A DNA stretch of 64,000 nt from Alteromonas sp. C1M14 (GTDB lineage Bacteria > Pseudomonadota > Gammaproteobacteria > Enterobacterales > Alteromonadaceae): contig NZ_JAHKQF010000018.1 of assembly GCF_018860965.1 (NCBI RefSeq), positions 324,683 through 388,682 on the forward strand, in the 5' to 3' direction. Below are positions 8,476 to 18,755 of the stretch, piece by piece. The notes under the pieces were generated by a model. That model searched no databases and was not told the DNA's origin. It saw nothing but the letters and a program-made list of their open reading frames with translations. Position numbers and translations under genes: made by a program. Positions within the stretch are counted from its first letter, which is position 1. Every line of letters starts with the position of its first letter.

Positions 8476-8545
8476 ATAAAAAACCCCGCAAGCGGGGTTA
8501 GTAAGAAGTTATATCGCGGTCTCGTTAACGAGCTTCTTATTGCTG
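8476..8545 (-). ncRNA. Candidate small RNA antisense in the nudC-hemE gap
   Basis: On the minus strand a promoter-like pair, TTGTAT (8580-8575), an 18-base gap and AATAAT (8556-8551), is followed by about 70 bases. These contain the perfect palindrome CTCGTTAACGAG (8521-8532), arms TAAGAAG / CTTCTTA around it, and then a G+C hairpin CCCCG-CTTG-CGGGG with six Ts (8499-8477). On the plus strand the same hairpin lacks a T-run, so it is not a good nudC terminator. No gene lies on this strand here. A Hfq-type small RNA is one reading; no homologue is recognised. Confidence 0.4.
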
Positions 8546-8714
8546 AATCTATTATTAGCAAGCAATTAATAAAGATACAAGACTAAAGTCTTACTTTTAT
8601 CGAAGTTTTCATTGTTTTTCTTAATCACGGCCATCGGGTTGGTGATATTCACCCAAGCTTGTAAAGTTTGTTATACTGCCGACGAATTTTAATCATCCGA
8701 ATATGAGGATTTGC

Positions 8715-9806
8715 ATGTCGGCACACCGTCCATCAGAAGCGCGCCCAGCGTTAAAGAATGATCGCTATTTGCGTGCTCTACAAAAACAGCCCGTCGATAT
8801 GACTCCGGTATGGATGATGCGACAAGCAGGGCGTTACCTGCCTGAATACAAAGCAACCCGAGCTGAAGCTGGCGATTTTATGTCGTTGTGCAAAAATGCC
8901 GAACTAGCCTGCGAAGTAACATTACAACCATTGCGCCGTTTTCCCTTAGACGCAGCAATTTTGTTTTCTGATATTCTTACTATTCCCGACGCCATGGGCT
9001 TAGGTTTATATTTTGAAGCGGGGGAAGGTCCGAGATTTGCTCATCCTATTACCTGTCAGGCCGATGTGAATAAAATTGGTATTCCTGATCCTGAAGGCGA
9101 ACTGCAATACGTGATGAATGCGGTTCGTACAATTCGTCGAGAGTTAAAAGGCGAAGTACCTCTTATCGGATTTTCTGGCAGTCCTTGGACACTAGCCACT
9201 TATATGGTGGAAGGTGGCGGAAGTAAGGCGTTTACGAAAATTAAGAAAATGGCATTTGCTGAACCGGCGTTGCTACATAAGCTGTTAGAAAAGCTGGCCG
9301 ACGCTGTCACGCTTTACCTTAACGCACAAATTGCCGCTGGCGCGCAATCGGTGATGATTTTCGATACCTGGGGCGGCGTATTATCGCCCCGGGATTACAA
9401 GCTTTTCTCTTTGCAGTATATGGCCCGTATTGTTGATGGCCTTAAACGGGAAAATGAAGGCTGTCGTGTTCCTGTCACCTTATTTACCAAAAATGGTGGG
9501 ATGTGGTTGGAAGCCATCGCTGACACAGGATGTGATGCAGTGGGTTTAGATTGGACCATTGATATTGCAGAAGCCAAAGCCCGGGTTGGCGATAAAGTAG
9601 CGTTACAGGGTAATATGGACCCGTCTATGCTGTATGCACCGGCGGCAAGAATTGAGGAAGAAGTGGCTCATATCCTGTCAGGATTTGGCAATGGCTCGGG
9701 TCATGTATTTAACTTAGGCCACGGGATCCATCTTGATGTGCCACCGGAAAATGCCGGGGTATTTGTGGATGCGGTGCACAAACTGAGTCAGCCTTACCAC
9801 AAATAA
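8715..9806 (+). CDS. hemE: Uroporphyrinogen decarboxylase
   Basis: Encodes 363 residues (E. coli 354) that convert uroporphyrinogen III to coproporphyrinogen III in heme synthesis. It has the invariant [16 protein letters not shown] segment (about residues 32-47), [12 protein letters not shown] with the catalytic Asp, and [18 protein letters not shown] chose ATG 8715 because GAGGA lies 5 bases before it; an in-frame start 12 bases upstream overlaps that SD. A TATACT sequence at 8672-8677 may be the -10 of its promoter. A second heme gene, hemH, is found at 22.8 kb. Confidence 0.97.
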   Translation: MSAHRPSEARPALKNDRYLRALQKQPVDMTPVWMMRQAGRYLPEYKATRAEAGDFMSLCKNAELACEVTLQPLRRFPLDAAILFSDILTIPDAMGLGLYFEAGEGPRFAHPITCQADVNKIGIPDPEGELQYVMNAVRTIRRELKGEVPLIGFSGSPWTLATYMVEGGGSKAFTKIKKMAFAEPALLHKLLEKLADAVTLYLNAQIAAGAQSVMIFDTWGGVLSPRDYKLFSLQYMARIVDGLKRENEGCRVPVTLFTKNGGMWLEAIADTGCDAVGLDWTIDIAEAKARVGDKVALQGNMDPSMLYAPAARIEEEVAHILSGFGNGSGHVFNLGHGIHLDVPPENAGVFVDAVHKLSQPYHK

Positions 9807-9832
9807 TCATTATCACTGCCAAGAGAAGGGAG

Positions 9833-10975
9833 TTAGGCGTCTCTTGGCAACCCTTTCTCAATAACTCGGGTAAGTCTATTTTTCTGTCGATTGGCGGAGT
9901 TGGTCTGCGCTTGCTTTGTTTTCAGTTCATCCAGTGCCCAGTCGATATGCTCTTGGACGAGGGCTGATACCTTCCCATTTCTGGCTTCAAGGGCGTGAAA
10001 TAACTGCTCACTTGGGGTGGCGTTTCCCATGGCCACTGCGATATTTCTTAACCATCTTTCATAGCCTATGCGACGAATTGGAGAGCCTTCTGTTTGTTTC
10101 AGAAATGTGGGCTCATCCCAAGCAAATAACACTTCTAAGGTTTGCCCATGTAACTGTTGTCGAGGATGAAAGTCGGTTTCTTCACTAATACTGGCAAAAC
10201 GATTCCATGGGCAGACTAATTGGCAGTCGTCACAACCATAAATGCGATTTCCCATCAGTGGACGTAAGGGTTCGGGGATGGGGCCGTCGTTTTCAATGGT
10301 AAGATAAGAAATACAACGACGGGCATCTACGGTATATGGCGCCACAATTGCTTGTGTAGGACAAATAGTGAGGCAGGCGGTGCAACTGCCACAACCGTCT
10401 TCTATGGGAGCGTCTACAGGTAGCGGTAAATTAATAAATAGCTCACCAAGAAAAAACCACGAACCGGCTTCTTTGCTAAGGGTTAGGGTATGTTTACCGG
10501 TCCAGCCAAGTCCTGCTTTTTCTGCTAAGGCGTGTTCAAGTACTGGGGCGGAGTCGACGAAAGGACGGTACGCAGTATCAGCCAAGGCGCTTTTTATTTT
10601 TTCTCCCAGTTGTTTTAACCGGTTGCGCAGTACCTTGTGATAATCACGGCCAAGTGCGTAGCGGCTTATATAAGCAATATGATCATCTTTGAGATGCTTG
10701 GCAAACGACGCGTCAGGAGGTAAATAGTCCATACGTACGGTGATCACCCGTACGGTCCCCGGCACTAACTCGGCGGGACGAGCCCGTTTCATTCCATGGT
10801 TTTCCATGTAAGACATGCTTCCATGATAGCCCTTGCCCAGCCATTCACTAAGGTGCTGTTCATGGTGAGCCAGATCAATATCACTGATGCCGACTTGTTG
10901 AAACCCTAGCGCGCGGCCCCAAGCCTTGATATCGTCTGTTAACTTTATAAGATCAATTGATTGCAACGCGGACAT
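9833..10975 (-). CDS. queG: Epoxyqueuosine reductase QueG
   Basis: Encodes 380 residues (E. coli QueG 379) catalysing the last step of queuosine synthesis in tRNA, cobalamin-dependent reduction of epoxyqueuosine. Two [4Fe-4S] motifs are seen, CGSCTACLTICPTQAI (about residues 194-209) and CDDCQLVCPWNR (about 249-260), together with RYALGRDYHKVLR and SYLTIENDGPIPE. It is divergent from nnr with only 6 bases between start codons, the same head-to-head arrangement as in E. coli, so each promoter must lie inside or very near the other gene. Confidence 0.96.
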   Translation of the reverse strand: MSALQSIDLIKLTDDIKAWGRALGFQQVGISDIDLAHHEQHLSEWLGKGYHGSMSYMENHGMKRARPAELVPGTVRVITVRMDYLPPDASFAKHLKDDHIAYISRYALGRDYHKVLRNRLKQLGEKIKSALADTAYRPFVDSAPVLEHALAEKAGLGWTGKHTLTLSKEAGSWFFLGELFINLPLPVDAPIEDGCGSCTACLTICPTQAIVAPYTVDARRCISYLTIENDGPIPEPLRPLMGNRIYGCDDCQLVCPWNRFASISEETDFHPRQQLHGQTLEVLFAWDEPTFLKQTEGSPIRRIGYERWLRNIAVAMGNATPSEQLFHALEARNGKVSALVQEHIDWALDELKTKQAQTNSANRQKNRLTRVIEKGLPRDA

Positions 10976-10981
10976 GAAACC

Positions 10982-12481
10982 ATGCTAGATACTAAACTCG
11001 CCACAAGCTTAGCACACAAACTCTTTCGCGCCGACCAGGTTAGAGAAAATGAAGGCGCAGCCGCCGAACAGACTGGATGCGACATGTACACGTTAATGCA
11101 GCGCGCCGGTAATGCTGTGTTTCGACAATGCCAAAATCTACTGCCTAATACGGATATCTATCTGGTCATCGTAGGGCAGGGAAACAATGCCGGTGACGGT
11201 TATATTGCGGCACTTAAAGCGAAACAAGCAGGTAAGCATGTGTTGGTGTGCGCCGTAGAGCCAGATCGGGTGCTAAGCGGTGATGCAGGAAAAGCACAAG
11301 CACAATGGTTAGCGTCAGGTGGCAGCATCAGCCAGTTTGAACCCGAGTTGTTAGATAAAGCGGGGTTGGTGGTGGATGCCATGCTTGGTACAGGGATCAC
11401 CAGCTATATACGTAACGAATTTGCAGATATTATTGACGCATTAAATGCTCACAGTGTACCGGTAGTCAGTATTGATGTGCCCTCCGGGCTAGATGCAAAT
11501 ACCGGCCAGTCTTTAGGCCGTTGTGTCCAGGCGGATGTAACAGTGACATTTGTAGGTATCAAACCGGGCTTAACCACCGGCGCAGGAAAACAGTCGTGCG
11601 GAAAATTGGTGTTTGATGATCTAGGTATAGGAAAAGCTTTCGCTAGCCTGGCCCGTTCATCGGCTACGCTACTTGATATCGAACAATTCGGTGGGCTAGG
11701 CCCAAGAGACGTGCACAGCCATAAAGGCACTTACGGCCGGTTATTGTGTGTTGGCGGCAACAAAGGAACGGCAGGGGCTATTCGCTTAAGCAGTGAAGCG
11801 GCATTACGCAGTGGTGCTGGAATGGTGCGGGTGTTTACCCATGAAGCTTCTATTGTGCAGGTCAGCGCTGGCCGACCGGAACTGATGGTGAGCGCTGAGG
11901 ATATAGAAGCGTCCCTTGAATGGGCAACGTGTGTGGTTATTGGTCCGGGGTTAGGACAGGATGAATGGGCTGAGTCCGCATTTATGACAGTGATGAAGCA
12001 CTGCCAAGCACACAGTAAACCCTTAGTTATTGATGCTGATGCGTTAAATATTCTTAGCCGTCAGGCAACGGCATACACCATCACCGATTGTATTTTAACG
12101 CCCCATGCAGGAGAGGCCGCTAGGTTACTCGGGGTCTCTATCGATGATGTTGAAACCGAGCGATTTAATTATGCGCGTCAATGTGCCCAGCGGTATCATG
12201 CCACATGTGTATTAAAAGGGGCCGGAACCATTATTGATAATGAACGGTCTACTTGGGTATGTAAACACGGTAACCCAGGTATGGCCACCGCCGGCAGTGG
12301 GGATGTACTAAGTGGTATCTTAGGGGCATTGTTGGCGCAAGGGTTATCTCGTGATATTGCCGCAAAATACGGGGTTATCTTACATGCTAAAGCCGGGGAT
12401 CAAATCGCTGAGTTGTACGGTCAACGTGGTATGATTGCCAGCGATTTGTATGACGCCGTACGGGCGTTGATCAACCAATAA
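10982..12481 (+). CDS. nnr: Bifunctional NAD(P)H-hydrate epimerase/dehydratase
   Basis: Encodes 499 residues, the fused YjeF form that repairs hydrated NAD(P)H. The N-terminal epimerase (about 1-225) has GQGNNAGDGYIAA and DAMLGTGI; the C-terminal ribokinase-like ADP-dependent dehydratase (about 230-495) has GGNKGTAGAIRL, DADALN, LTPHAGEAARL and NPGMATAGSGDVLSGILGA. I use ATG 10982; an in-frame TTG at 10961 would overlap queG. First gene of the nnr-tsaE-amiB-mutL-miaA-hfq-hflXKC series, which keeps the E. coli order. Confidence 0.95.
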   Translation: MLDTKLATSLAHKLFRADQVRENEGAAAEQTGCDMYTLMQRAGNAVFRQCQNLLPNTDIYLVIVGQGNNAGDGYIAALKAKQAGKHVLVCAVEPDRVLSGDAGKAQAQWLASGGSISQFEPELLDKAGLVVDAMLGTGITSYIRNEFADIIDALNAHSVPVVSIDVPSGLDANTGQSLGRCVQADVTVTFVGIKPGLTTGAGKQSCGKLVFDDLGIGKAFASLARSSATLLDIEQFGGLGPRDVHSHKGTYGRLLCVGGNKGTAGAIRLSSEAALRSGAGMVRVFTHEASIVQVSAGRPELMVSAEDIEASLEWATCVVIGPGLGQDEWAESAFMTVMKHCQAHSKPLVIDADALNILSRQATAYTITDCILTPHAGEAARLLGVSIDDVETERFNYARQCAQRYHATCVLKGAGTIIDNERSTWVCKHGNPGMATAGSGDVLSGILGALLAQGLSRDIAAKYGVILHAKAGDQIAELYGQRGMIASDLYDAVRALINQ

Positions 12482-12508
12482 TAACGAATTTTGTGAAATA
12501 GAAAGTAA

Positions 12509-12997
12509 ATGTTAGAGCAAAGCTTACTCTTTGATACACCCGAATTGGCCGATACCCAGAACATTGCGGTTAACCTAGCTCATGTGTGTAAAGGTGCACT
12601 GCCAGCAGGCATTGTGATTTATTTAGAAGGGGATTTAGGTGCGGGTAAAACCACGTTTAGTCGGTTTTTTATCCAGCACTTAGGGCATCAAGGTAAGGTA
12701 AAAAGCCCGACTTATACCTTGGTGGAACCCTATGAGCTTGACGGCGTCACCGTTTATCATTTCGATTTGTATCGATTAGCGGATCCTGAAGAGCTAGAAT
12801 TTATGGGAATACGGGATTACTTCGCCGAAAATACCCTTTGTTTGGTGGAATGGCCGCAAAAAGGGGCGGATTGCTTGGCAGCCGCAGATTTAGTGATTAG
12901 TATGAAGAGTCACGATAATAGTAGAAAAATGACCATCACCGCGAAATCTCCAAGGGGAACGGATATAGTGAATGGCTTATCTGTCCAAGGGAATTAA
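12509..12997 (+). CDS. tsaE: tRNA threonylcarbamoyladenosine biosynthesis ATPase TsaE
   Basis: Encodes 162 residues (E. coli 153). This small ATPase drives the TsaBDE complex that makes t6A at position 37 of ANN-decoding tRNAs. The Walker A EGDLGAGKTTFSRFF (about residues 42-56), SPTYTLVEPYE and YHFDLYRLADPEELEFMG are typical. It follows nnr by 27 bases in the conserved operon. The C-terminal extension beyond LVEWPQKGADCL is variable in the family. Confidence 0.95.
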   Translation: MLEQSLLFDTPELADTQNIAVNLAHVCKGALPAGIVIYLEGDLGAGKTTFSRFFIQHLGHQGKVKSPTYTLVEPYELDGVTVYHFDLYRLADPEELEFMGIRDYFAENTLCLVEWPQKGADCLAAADLVISMKSHDNSRKMTITAKSPRGTDIVNGLSVQGN

Positions 12998-13053
12998 GTA
13001 ACTAGCGGGATGCATAAAATAACAGTGATTAAAAGCGGGTTTCAGGGTTTATA

Positions 13054-14382
13054 ATGGTGCGCATTTTCGTCCTTACAATATGTGTTTGGTGTTTGGCTTT
13101 GCCTGTCTGGTCGCAAAACCAGATTAGCGGAGTGAGAGCTGCGCCGTCAGGGGATAAAACGCGGGTGGTGCTAGATGTGCAAGCGGCCCCTGAATATACT
13201 TATTTTACGTTAGATAACCCTAACCGCTTAGTCATTGATTTAGCCAATACCAGTACCAAAAGTGATCTGTCTCAAGCCGATATTAGCGGCAGTCTAGTAA
13301 AGAAAGTTCGTTATTCCACACCGAAAAACCCCCAATCTGCACGTATTGTCGTGGAACTCGCCCGTAAAGCGACTCCTACTTTGTTTCCGGTGGAACCCGA
13401 TGGCGCTTACGGCCATCGTCTGGTGGTTGATCTGTTAGATTCAAACCCGCCGTCTACCTCTAGGCAAGCGTCGGTGGTGCTTGATGCCGGAAACAATTCT
13501 CGGGATCGGGATATTATTGTAGCCATTGACGCTGGGCACGGTGGGAATGATCCAGGTTCCATTGGCCGGGCTGGCACCTACGAAAAGCACATTACGTTAA
13601 GTATCGCTAAATATCTCGAGAAACTGGTCAACAATGAACCTGGCATGCGAGCGGTTATGACCCGCAGTGGTGATTACTACGTGGGGTTGAATAAAAGACC
13701 GGAAATTGCCCGTAAAAGTAAAGCTGACTTACTGATTTCTATTCATGCCGATGCCTTTACCGCGCCTGGCCCTCGGGGCGGGTCAGTGTGGGTGCTGTCT
13801 ATGCGTCGAGCCGACACTGAACTGGGGCGATGGTTAGAACGGTCAGAGCGGCACTCTGAATTGCTAGGCGGTGCGGCGGAAGTGATTTCTGATAATGTCA
13901 GTGAGCGCTATTTAGCAGAAACCATATTGGGGCTGTCTATGGATCATTCCATGTCAACCAGTTACGACTTGAGCCGTAAAGTGATCAGCGAAATGAAGTC
14001 GGTAACGAAAATGCACAAAGGGACGCCACAAGCGGCCAGTCTGGCGGTACTTACCGCCCCGGATATTCCTTCAATTCTGGTGGAAACGGGGTTTATCAGT
14101 AATCCCCAAGAAGAAAAGAATTTGAATTGGAGTACGTATCGGCAAAAGCTCGCCAATTCTATTTTTACCGCGGTTAAATCCTATTTTCGACAAGTGCCTC
14201 CAGATGGCACATTGTGGGCCAGTCAGAAAATGAACAATCGCACCCATAAAGTCCGTAGTGGAGAGTCTTTATCCTTGCTGGCGCAACGTTACAATGTCAA
14301 AATCAGCAGCTTAAAAGCGGTTAATAATTTACGCAGCGATACCGTACGCATTGGTCAGGTGCTGACCATTCCAAGAACCTAA
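13054..14382 (+). CDS. amiB: N-acetylmuramoyl-L-alanine amidase with AMIN and LysM domains
   Basis: Encodes 442 residues. A signal peptide (MVRIFVLTICVWCLALPVWS) is followed by an AMIN targeting domain (about 22-130), the zinc amidase_3 domain (about 150-375) and one C-terminal LysM module (about 393-441). The amidase has AIDAGHGGNDPGSIG, then LISIHADAF and VETGFISNPQEE, which carry the metal ligands and catalytic Glu. It splits peptide stems from glycan during septum cleavage. It lies between tsaE and mutL as in E. coli AmiB, whose LysM number varies between species. Confidence 0.94.
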   Translation: MVRIFVLTICVWCLALPVWSQNQISGVRAAPSGDKTRVVLDVQAAPEYTYFTLDNPNRLVIDLANTSTKSDLSQADISGSLVKKVRYSTPKNPQSARIVVELARKATPTLFPVEPDGAYGHRLVVDLLDSNPPSTSRQASVVLDAGNNSRDRDIIVAIDAGHGGNDPGSIGRAGTYEKHITLSIAKYLEKLVNNEPGMRAVMTRSGDYYVGLNKRPEIARKSKADLLISIHADAFTAPGPRGGSVWVLSMRRADTELGRWLERSERHSELLGGAAEVISDNVSERYLAETILGLSMDHSMSTSYDLSRKVISEMKSVTKMHKGTPQAASLAVLTAPDIPSILVETGFISNPQEEKNLNWSTYRQKLANSIFTAVKSYFRQVPPDGTLWASQKMNNRTHKVRSGESLSLLAQRYNVKISSLKAVNNLRSDTVRIGQVLTIPRT

Positions 14383-14409
14383 TCTGTAAACATTAGAGCA
14401 GGATTTCCA

Positions 14410-16128
14410 TTGCCAATTCAGCTACTCCCTCCACAATTGGCGAACCAAATTGCCGCCGGCGAAGTGGTGGAACGCCCCGCTTCTGTTGTCAAAGAACTGA
14501 TGGAAAACAGTTTGGATGCTGGGGCAACAAAAATTGAACTGGAAATAGAGAAAGGCGGCCATAAACGGCTGAAAATACGAGACAACGGCTGCGGGATTAG
14601 CAAAGAAGAACTAACACTCGCGTTGAGTCGTCATGCCACCAGTAAAATCGCCAGCCTTGATGATTTAGAACATATTATGTCTCTGGGATTTCGAGGCGAA
14701 GCGTTGGCCAGTATCAGTTCTGTCAGTCGCCTTAAATTAACCTCGAAACCGGCCCAACAGGCGCAGGCCTGGCAAGCCCACTGTGAAGGGCGAAGCATGG
14801 ATGTACAGATTAATCCTGCTGCCCATCCCTCCGGTACCACGATTGATGTAGCCGATCTCTTTTACAATACACCGGCACGAAGAAAGTTTTTACGTACCGA
14901 AAAAACCGAGTATCAACACATTGAGGATGTAGTTAGGCGAATCGCACTGAGCCATCCTCAGGTAGCTTTTCAGTTAAAGCATAATGGTAAGATAACCAAA
15001 CGATATACGGTGTCTTCTAGCGATGCGTTGACCCAGCGAATTAGTGCTGTCATGGGGCAAAAATTCATTGCCAATGCCACCTTTATCGATACCGCTCACC
15101 TTGGTATGCGTATTAAAGCATGGTTAGGAAATGAACGTGTGTTACGAAGCAGCACCGATTGCCAATTTAGTTTTGTCAATGGTCGTGCCATGCGCGATAA
15201 GCTGATATTGCATGCTATTCGCCAAGCATACGAAAGCGTATGGGGGGTTGTGGAACAGCCTTCTTTTGTGATGTATGTAGAGGTTGATCCTAAAGAAGTC
15301 GATGTGAATGTGCACCCAGCTAAACACGAAGTGCGATTTCAACAAAGCCGCCTTGTTCACGATTTTATTTGTAAAACGGTTTGTGATGCTTTGTCTGATG
15401 GCGCTGAGGTATCGCCTGCACACGAGCCAGCACCGAGTCACGATTATATACGCCCGCTTACCCATAGTGAGCCAGCGGAACAAGCCGATACTAGCCCGCG
15501 CAGACCTTTGGGCGGGCAGCCATTGCAGGGACGATCTTATTCATCTACTGGGCCGTCACGATCCGTTAGCGAACAGTATAGTCAACTAATGACACCTCAT
15601 CATAGCGATGACATTTCGCCTTTACCGGCATTACCGTATTTGCAGATCGCACCTTATTCGCGAATTTATGTACATAAAAATGATTGTTGGCTTTTAAATG
15701 TGGCGTCTATACTTATACCTTGGGTAGTAAAGACAGTAGAAAAAGCGAATACCTCTCAACCGCTGTTAATGCCGGTGTCCACTGCAGCGCAAGGCGTGGA
15801 TGAGAAGGTAGGTCGCGCCCTTAACGACAACCAGTTTAGTGTGGATAAAGTGGCGGGAAAGTATCTACTGCGACAAGTCCCGGCAGGGTGTCGACATTTC
15901 CCTTGGGTGAAATGGTTTCCAGACATGCTCTCATCAGGCCAGCCAAGCCTTTGCGGTATGTTAGAGTCCGTGCAAATGGAATCTGCTGATAGCTTACCGG
16001 CTGATATTATCACTGGGGTTTGGCACGATTTAGATAATAAACCCTTGTCTGAACAGGTAGGGGTATTAGAAGGTCTTGGGATAAGACAAAGTGTGGACAA
16101 ATTGATAAGTGGTTGGGCAGTATCATGA
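14410..16128 (+). CDS. mutL: DNA mismatch repair protein MutL
   Basis: Encodes 572 residues, somewhat shorter than E. coli MutL (615). The GHKL ATPase domain is intact: [16 protein letters not shown] (about 26-41), DNGCGI and [13 protein letters not shown]. The linker (about 335-400) is rich in Ser/Pro. The C-terminal dimerisation domain lacks the DQHAxxExxxE endonuclease motif, as expected for MutL that works with MutH. TTG at 14410 is the start because [18 protein letters not shown] is the family N terminus and AGGA lies upstream. The stop overlaps miaA by ATGA. Confidence 0.95.
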   Translation: MPIQLLPPQLANQIAAGEVVERPASVVKELMENSLDAGATKIELEIEKGGHKRLKIRDNGCGISKEELTLALSRHATSKIASLDDLEHIMSLGFRGEALASISSVSRLKLTSKPAQQAQAWQAHCEGRSMDVQINPAAHPSGTTIDVADLFYNTPARRKFLRTEKTEYQHIEDVVRRIALSHPQVAFQLKHNGKITKRYTVSSSDALTQRISAVMGQKFIANATFIDTAHLGMRIKAWLGNERVLRSSTDCQFSFVNGRAMRDKLILHAIRQAYESVWGVVEQPSFVMYVEVDPKEVDVNVHPAKHEVRFQQSRLVHDFICKTVCDALSDGAEVSPAHEPAPSHDYIRPLTHSEPAEQADTSPRRPLGGQPLQGRSYSSTGPSRSVSEQYSQLMTPHHSDDISPLPALPYLQIAPYSRIYVHKNDCWLLNVASILIPWVVKTVEKANTSQPLLMPVSTAAQGVDEKVGRALNDNQFSVDKVAGKYLLRQVPAGCRHFPWVKWFPDMLSSGQPSLCGMLESVQMESADSLPADIITGVWHDLDNKPLSEQVGVLEGLGIRQSVDKLISGWAVS

Positions 16129-17051
16129 GCAGACAACATGCGCCTGTGATCAGTATCATGGGGCCTACTGCTTCCGGTAAAACCGGGCTGGCGTTGGCGC
16201 TAGCGAGCAAAGTTCCCTGCGAAATTATTAGCGTGGACTCTGCCTTGATTTACCGGGGCATGGACATTGGCACGGCCAAGCCTACCGCCGAAGAAATGCG
16301 GGCCGTGCCCCATTGGCTCATTGATATTCGGGATCCCGCTGACAGTTATTCAGTGGCTGAATTTCGTCAAGACGTAGTGAGGTTAGTGGCAGAAATTCAA
16401 GGGCGAAACAAATTACCTATTCTGGTAGGTGGTACGATGATGTACTTTAATGCCTTGATTAATGGAATTTCGCCCTTACCTAAGTCGGATGAATCGATTC
16501 GTTCGGCAATTAATGCTGACGCAGCGCGCCTAGGTTGGAATGAAATGCACGGGCAACTTCAGGCCATCGATCCTGATAGCGCAGCGCGAATTCATCCGAA
16601 TGATCCACAGCGTATTACGCGAGCGTTAGAAGTGTATCGCTCTACAGGGCGAAACCTTACGGCGTGGCAGTCAGAGAAAGGCGAACCGTGTCCTTTTGCT
16701 ATTGCCCAATTTGCCATAGCACCTGAGGACCGCGCGGTTTTGCATGAACGCATTGCCACTCGCTTTGAAATCATGTTGCAAAGCGGTTTTGTCGAGGAAG
16801 TGGAAAAATTGTATGCACGGAGTGATCTACATGAAGATCTTCCGGCTATTCGTTCTGTAGGATATCGTCAGGTTTGGCAGTATCTTAAGGGACAAATCAG
16901 CTATGCACAGATGCAAGAGAAAGGTATCATTGCCACACGTCAGTTGGCAAAACGTCAATTGACGTGGTTAAGAGGGTGGCCCTCGGTACAGTGGCTCGAT
17001 ACCTTTGCAGACGATAATTTGATGAAAATTTTGTCAAAAATCACGCTTTAA
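16125..17051 (+). CDS. miaA: tRNA dimethylallyltransferase
   Basis: Encodes 308 residues (E. coli 316) that prenylate A37 of tRNAs reading UNN codons. P-loop [18 protein letters not shown] (about residues 9-26), [31 protein letters not shown] and [12 protein letters not shown] are conserved. The start ATG overlaps the mutL TGA (ATGA), indicating coupling; an in-frame TTG 12 bases upstream is less likely. It is followed by hfq after 84 bases, where the E. coli locus has an hfq promoter. Confidence 0.96.
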   Translation: MSRQHAPVISIMGPTASGKTGLALALASKVPCEIISVDSALIYRGMDIGTAKPTAEEMRAVPHWLIDIRDPADSYSVAEFRQDVVRLVAEIQGRNKLPILVGGTMMYFNALINGISPLPKSDESIRSAINADAARLGWNEMHGQLQAIDPDSAARIHPNDPQRITRALEVYRSTGRNLTAWQSEKGEPCPFAIAQFAIAPEDRAVLHERIATRFEIMLQSGFVEEVEKLYARSDLHEDLPAIRSVGYRQVWQYLKGQISYAQMQEKGIIATRQLAKRQLTWLRGWPSVQWLDTFADDNLMKILSKITL

Positions 17052-17135
17052 GTGTTGGAGTGTGGTATACATTAAGTAAGTGCGGTGGTAATCCAATAGG
17101 TTTGCCATGGAGATAATAAAAACTAAGGATTTCAA

Positions 17136-17390
17136 ATGGCTAAAGGGCAGTCACTACAAGACCCATTTTTGAATGCGTTACGTAAAGAACGTATTCCAGT
17201 GTCCATTTACTTGGTAAATGGAATAAAACTTCAGGGACAAGTTGAATCGTTCGATCAGTTCGTGATTCTGCTTAAAAATACAGTTAGTCAAATGGTGTAT
17301 AAACACGCGATTTCGACCGTCGTACCTTCACGTGCGATTACTATGCCCAGTACAACCCAAGGGGAATCTGAAAATACTAAAAGTGAATAA
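17136..17390 (+). CDS. hfq: RNA chaperone Hfq
   Basis: Encodes 84 residues, shorter than E. coli Hfq (102) because of a reduced C-terminal tail. The Sm core is complete: [44 protein letters not shown] (Sm2 motif with YKHA). Hfq forms a ring that pairs small RNAs with mRNA. It lies between miaA and hflX as in enterics and has an AAGG-type SD (ACTAAGGATTTCAAATG). Confidence 0.98.
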   Translation: MAKGQSLQDPFLNALRKERIPVSIYLVNGIKLQGQVESFDQFVILLKNTVSQMVYKHAISTVVPSRAITMPSTTQGESENTKSE

Positions 17391-17407
17391 TTTAAAAGGT
17401 ATACTGC

Positions 17408-18697
17408 TTGTTTGACCGTTATGAAGCCGGTGAACAGGCTATTCTTGTTCATATAAATTTTGCTGATGAAAGCAGCAAAGAGGATCTAGCCGAGCTAGAA
17501 TTACTCGTCTCTTCTGCTGGTGTAGATGCGGTAGATGTACTTACGACATCGCGCAGCGCACCTCATGCCAAGTATTTTGTAGGTTCTGGCAAAGCCGAAG
17601 AAATTGCTGCCGCTGTGAAGGCGCATGATGCCAATGTAGTGATTTTTAATCATGCGCTGTCTCCTTCCCAAGAGCGAAACCTTGAAGCCGTGTGTAAGTG
17701 TCGGGTATTAGACCGTACAGGTTTGATCCTAGATATATTTGCACAACGTGCCCGTACCCATGAAGGTAAACTTCAGGTAGAACTCGCCCAATTACGGCAT
17801 ATTTCAACCCGTCTTATTCGCGGTTGGACTCACCTTGAGCGCCAAAAAGGCGGCATAGGTTTGCGTGGGCCTGGTGAAACACAGTTGGAAACGGATCGTC
17901 GATTATTGAGAGGCCGTATTAAGGCTATTTTACGCCGTTTAGCCAAAGTGCAGAAACAGCGTGAGCAAGGTCGAAGATCTCGTAAACGGGCAGAAATCCC
18001 TACCGTTTCTTTGGTTGGTTATACCAATGCCGGAAAGTCCACGTTATTTAATTCGATTACTAACGCCCATGTGTATGCGGCGGATCAGCTGTTTGCTACA
18101 CTGGATCCCACTCTCAGAAAAGTAGAGTTGCAGGATGTAGGGCCGGCCATATTAGCCGATACAGTTGGCTTTATTCGTCATCTTCCCCATGATTTAGTGG
18201 CCGCATTTAAAGCCACGCTGCAAGAAACCCAAGAAGCGGATTTGTTACTTCATGTGGTAGATATTGCAGAATCGAACTATCGTGAAACGATGGACGAAGT
18301 CAACGCGGTACTAGAAGAAATTGAAGCGGATGAGATTCAACAGTTAATAATCTGTAACAAGATTGATAAACTTGATGAAGTGTCTCCCCGTATTGAAAGA
18401 AACGAAGAAGGTATACCAACGCGAGTGTGGCTTTCCGCCCATTCAGGAGAGGGGCTTGATTTACTGAGTGAAGCCCTCACTGAATGTTTAGGCAAAAGCA
18501 TGGTAAGTTATACCTTGAGAATCCCACCTGCGCAAAGTAAATTGCGCGGAGTGTTATACGATCTGAACTGTATTGCCAGTGAAGCGTACGATTCTGAAGG
18601 CGACTGGGTGGTTGATGTTACAATGCCCGCCGCCGACTGGAATCGTCTAGAGAAGCGCCTGGATAGCGGAATATCCGGTTACGTCGTGCACCATTAG
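17408..18697 (+). CDS. hflX: Ribosome-associated GTPase HflX
   Basis: Encodes 429 residues (E. coli 426). HflX splits stalled 70S ribosomes under heat stress. The N-terminal domain carries ALSPSQERNLE and RGWTHLERQKGGIGLRGPGE; the G domain has G1 GYTNAGKST (about residues 202-210), G3 DTVGFIRHLPHDLVAAF and G4 NKID. The start is TTG, as the family N terminus MFDRYEAGEQA begins exactly there and AAGG precedes it. It is 17 bases after hfq and part of the same operon. Confidence 0.96.
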   Translation: MFDRYEAGEQAILVHINFADESSKEDLAELELLVSSAGVDAVDVLTTSRSAPHAKYFVGSGKAEEIAAAVKAHDANVVIFNHALSPSQERNLEAVCKCRVLDRTGLILDIFAQRARTHEGKLQVELAQLRHISTRLIRGWTHLERQKGGIGLRGPGETQLETDRRLLRGRIKAILRRLAKVQKQREQGRRSRKRAEIPTVSLVGYTNAGKSTLFNSITNAHVYAADQLFATLDPTLRKVELQDVGPAILADTVGFIRHLPHDLVAAFKATLQETQEADLLLHVVDIAESNYRETMDEVNAVLEEIEADEIQQLIICNKIDKLDEVSPRIERNEEGIPTRVWLSAHSGEGLDLLSEALTECLGKSMVSYTLRIPPAQSKLRGVLYDLNCIASEAYDSEGDWVVDVTMPAADWNRLEKRLDSGISGYVVHH

Positions 18698-18755
18698 ATT
18701 TTATTGGTGATACGAGAAATTCAATTAGCTTTATAACCACTTATGGAGTATCAGC

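Noticed and set aside
14410..16128. MutL lacking the endonuclease motif as a damaged gene
   Set aside because: MutL of gammaproteobacteria that use MutH normally lack this motif; the gene is otherwise intact.
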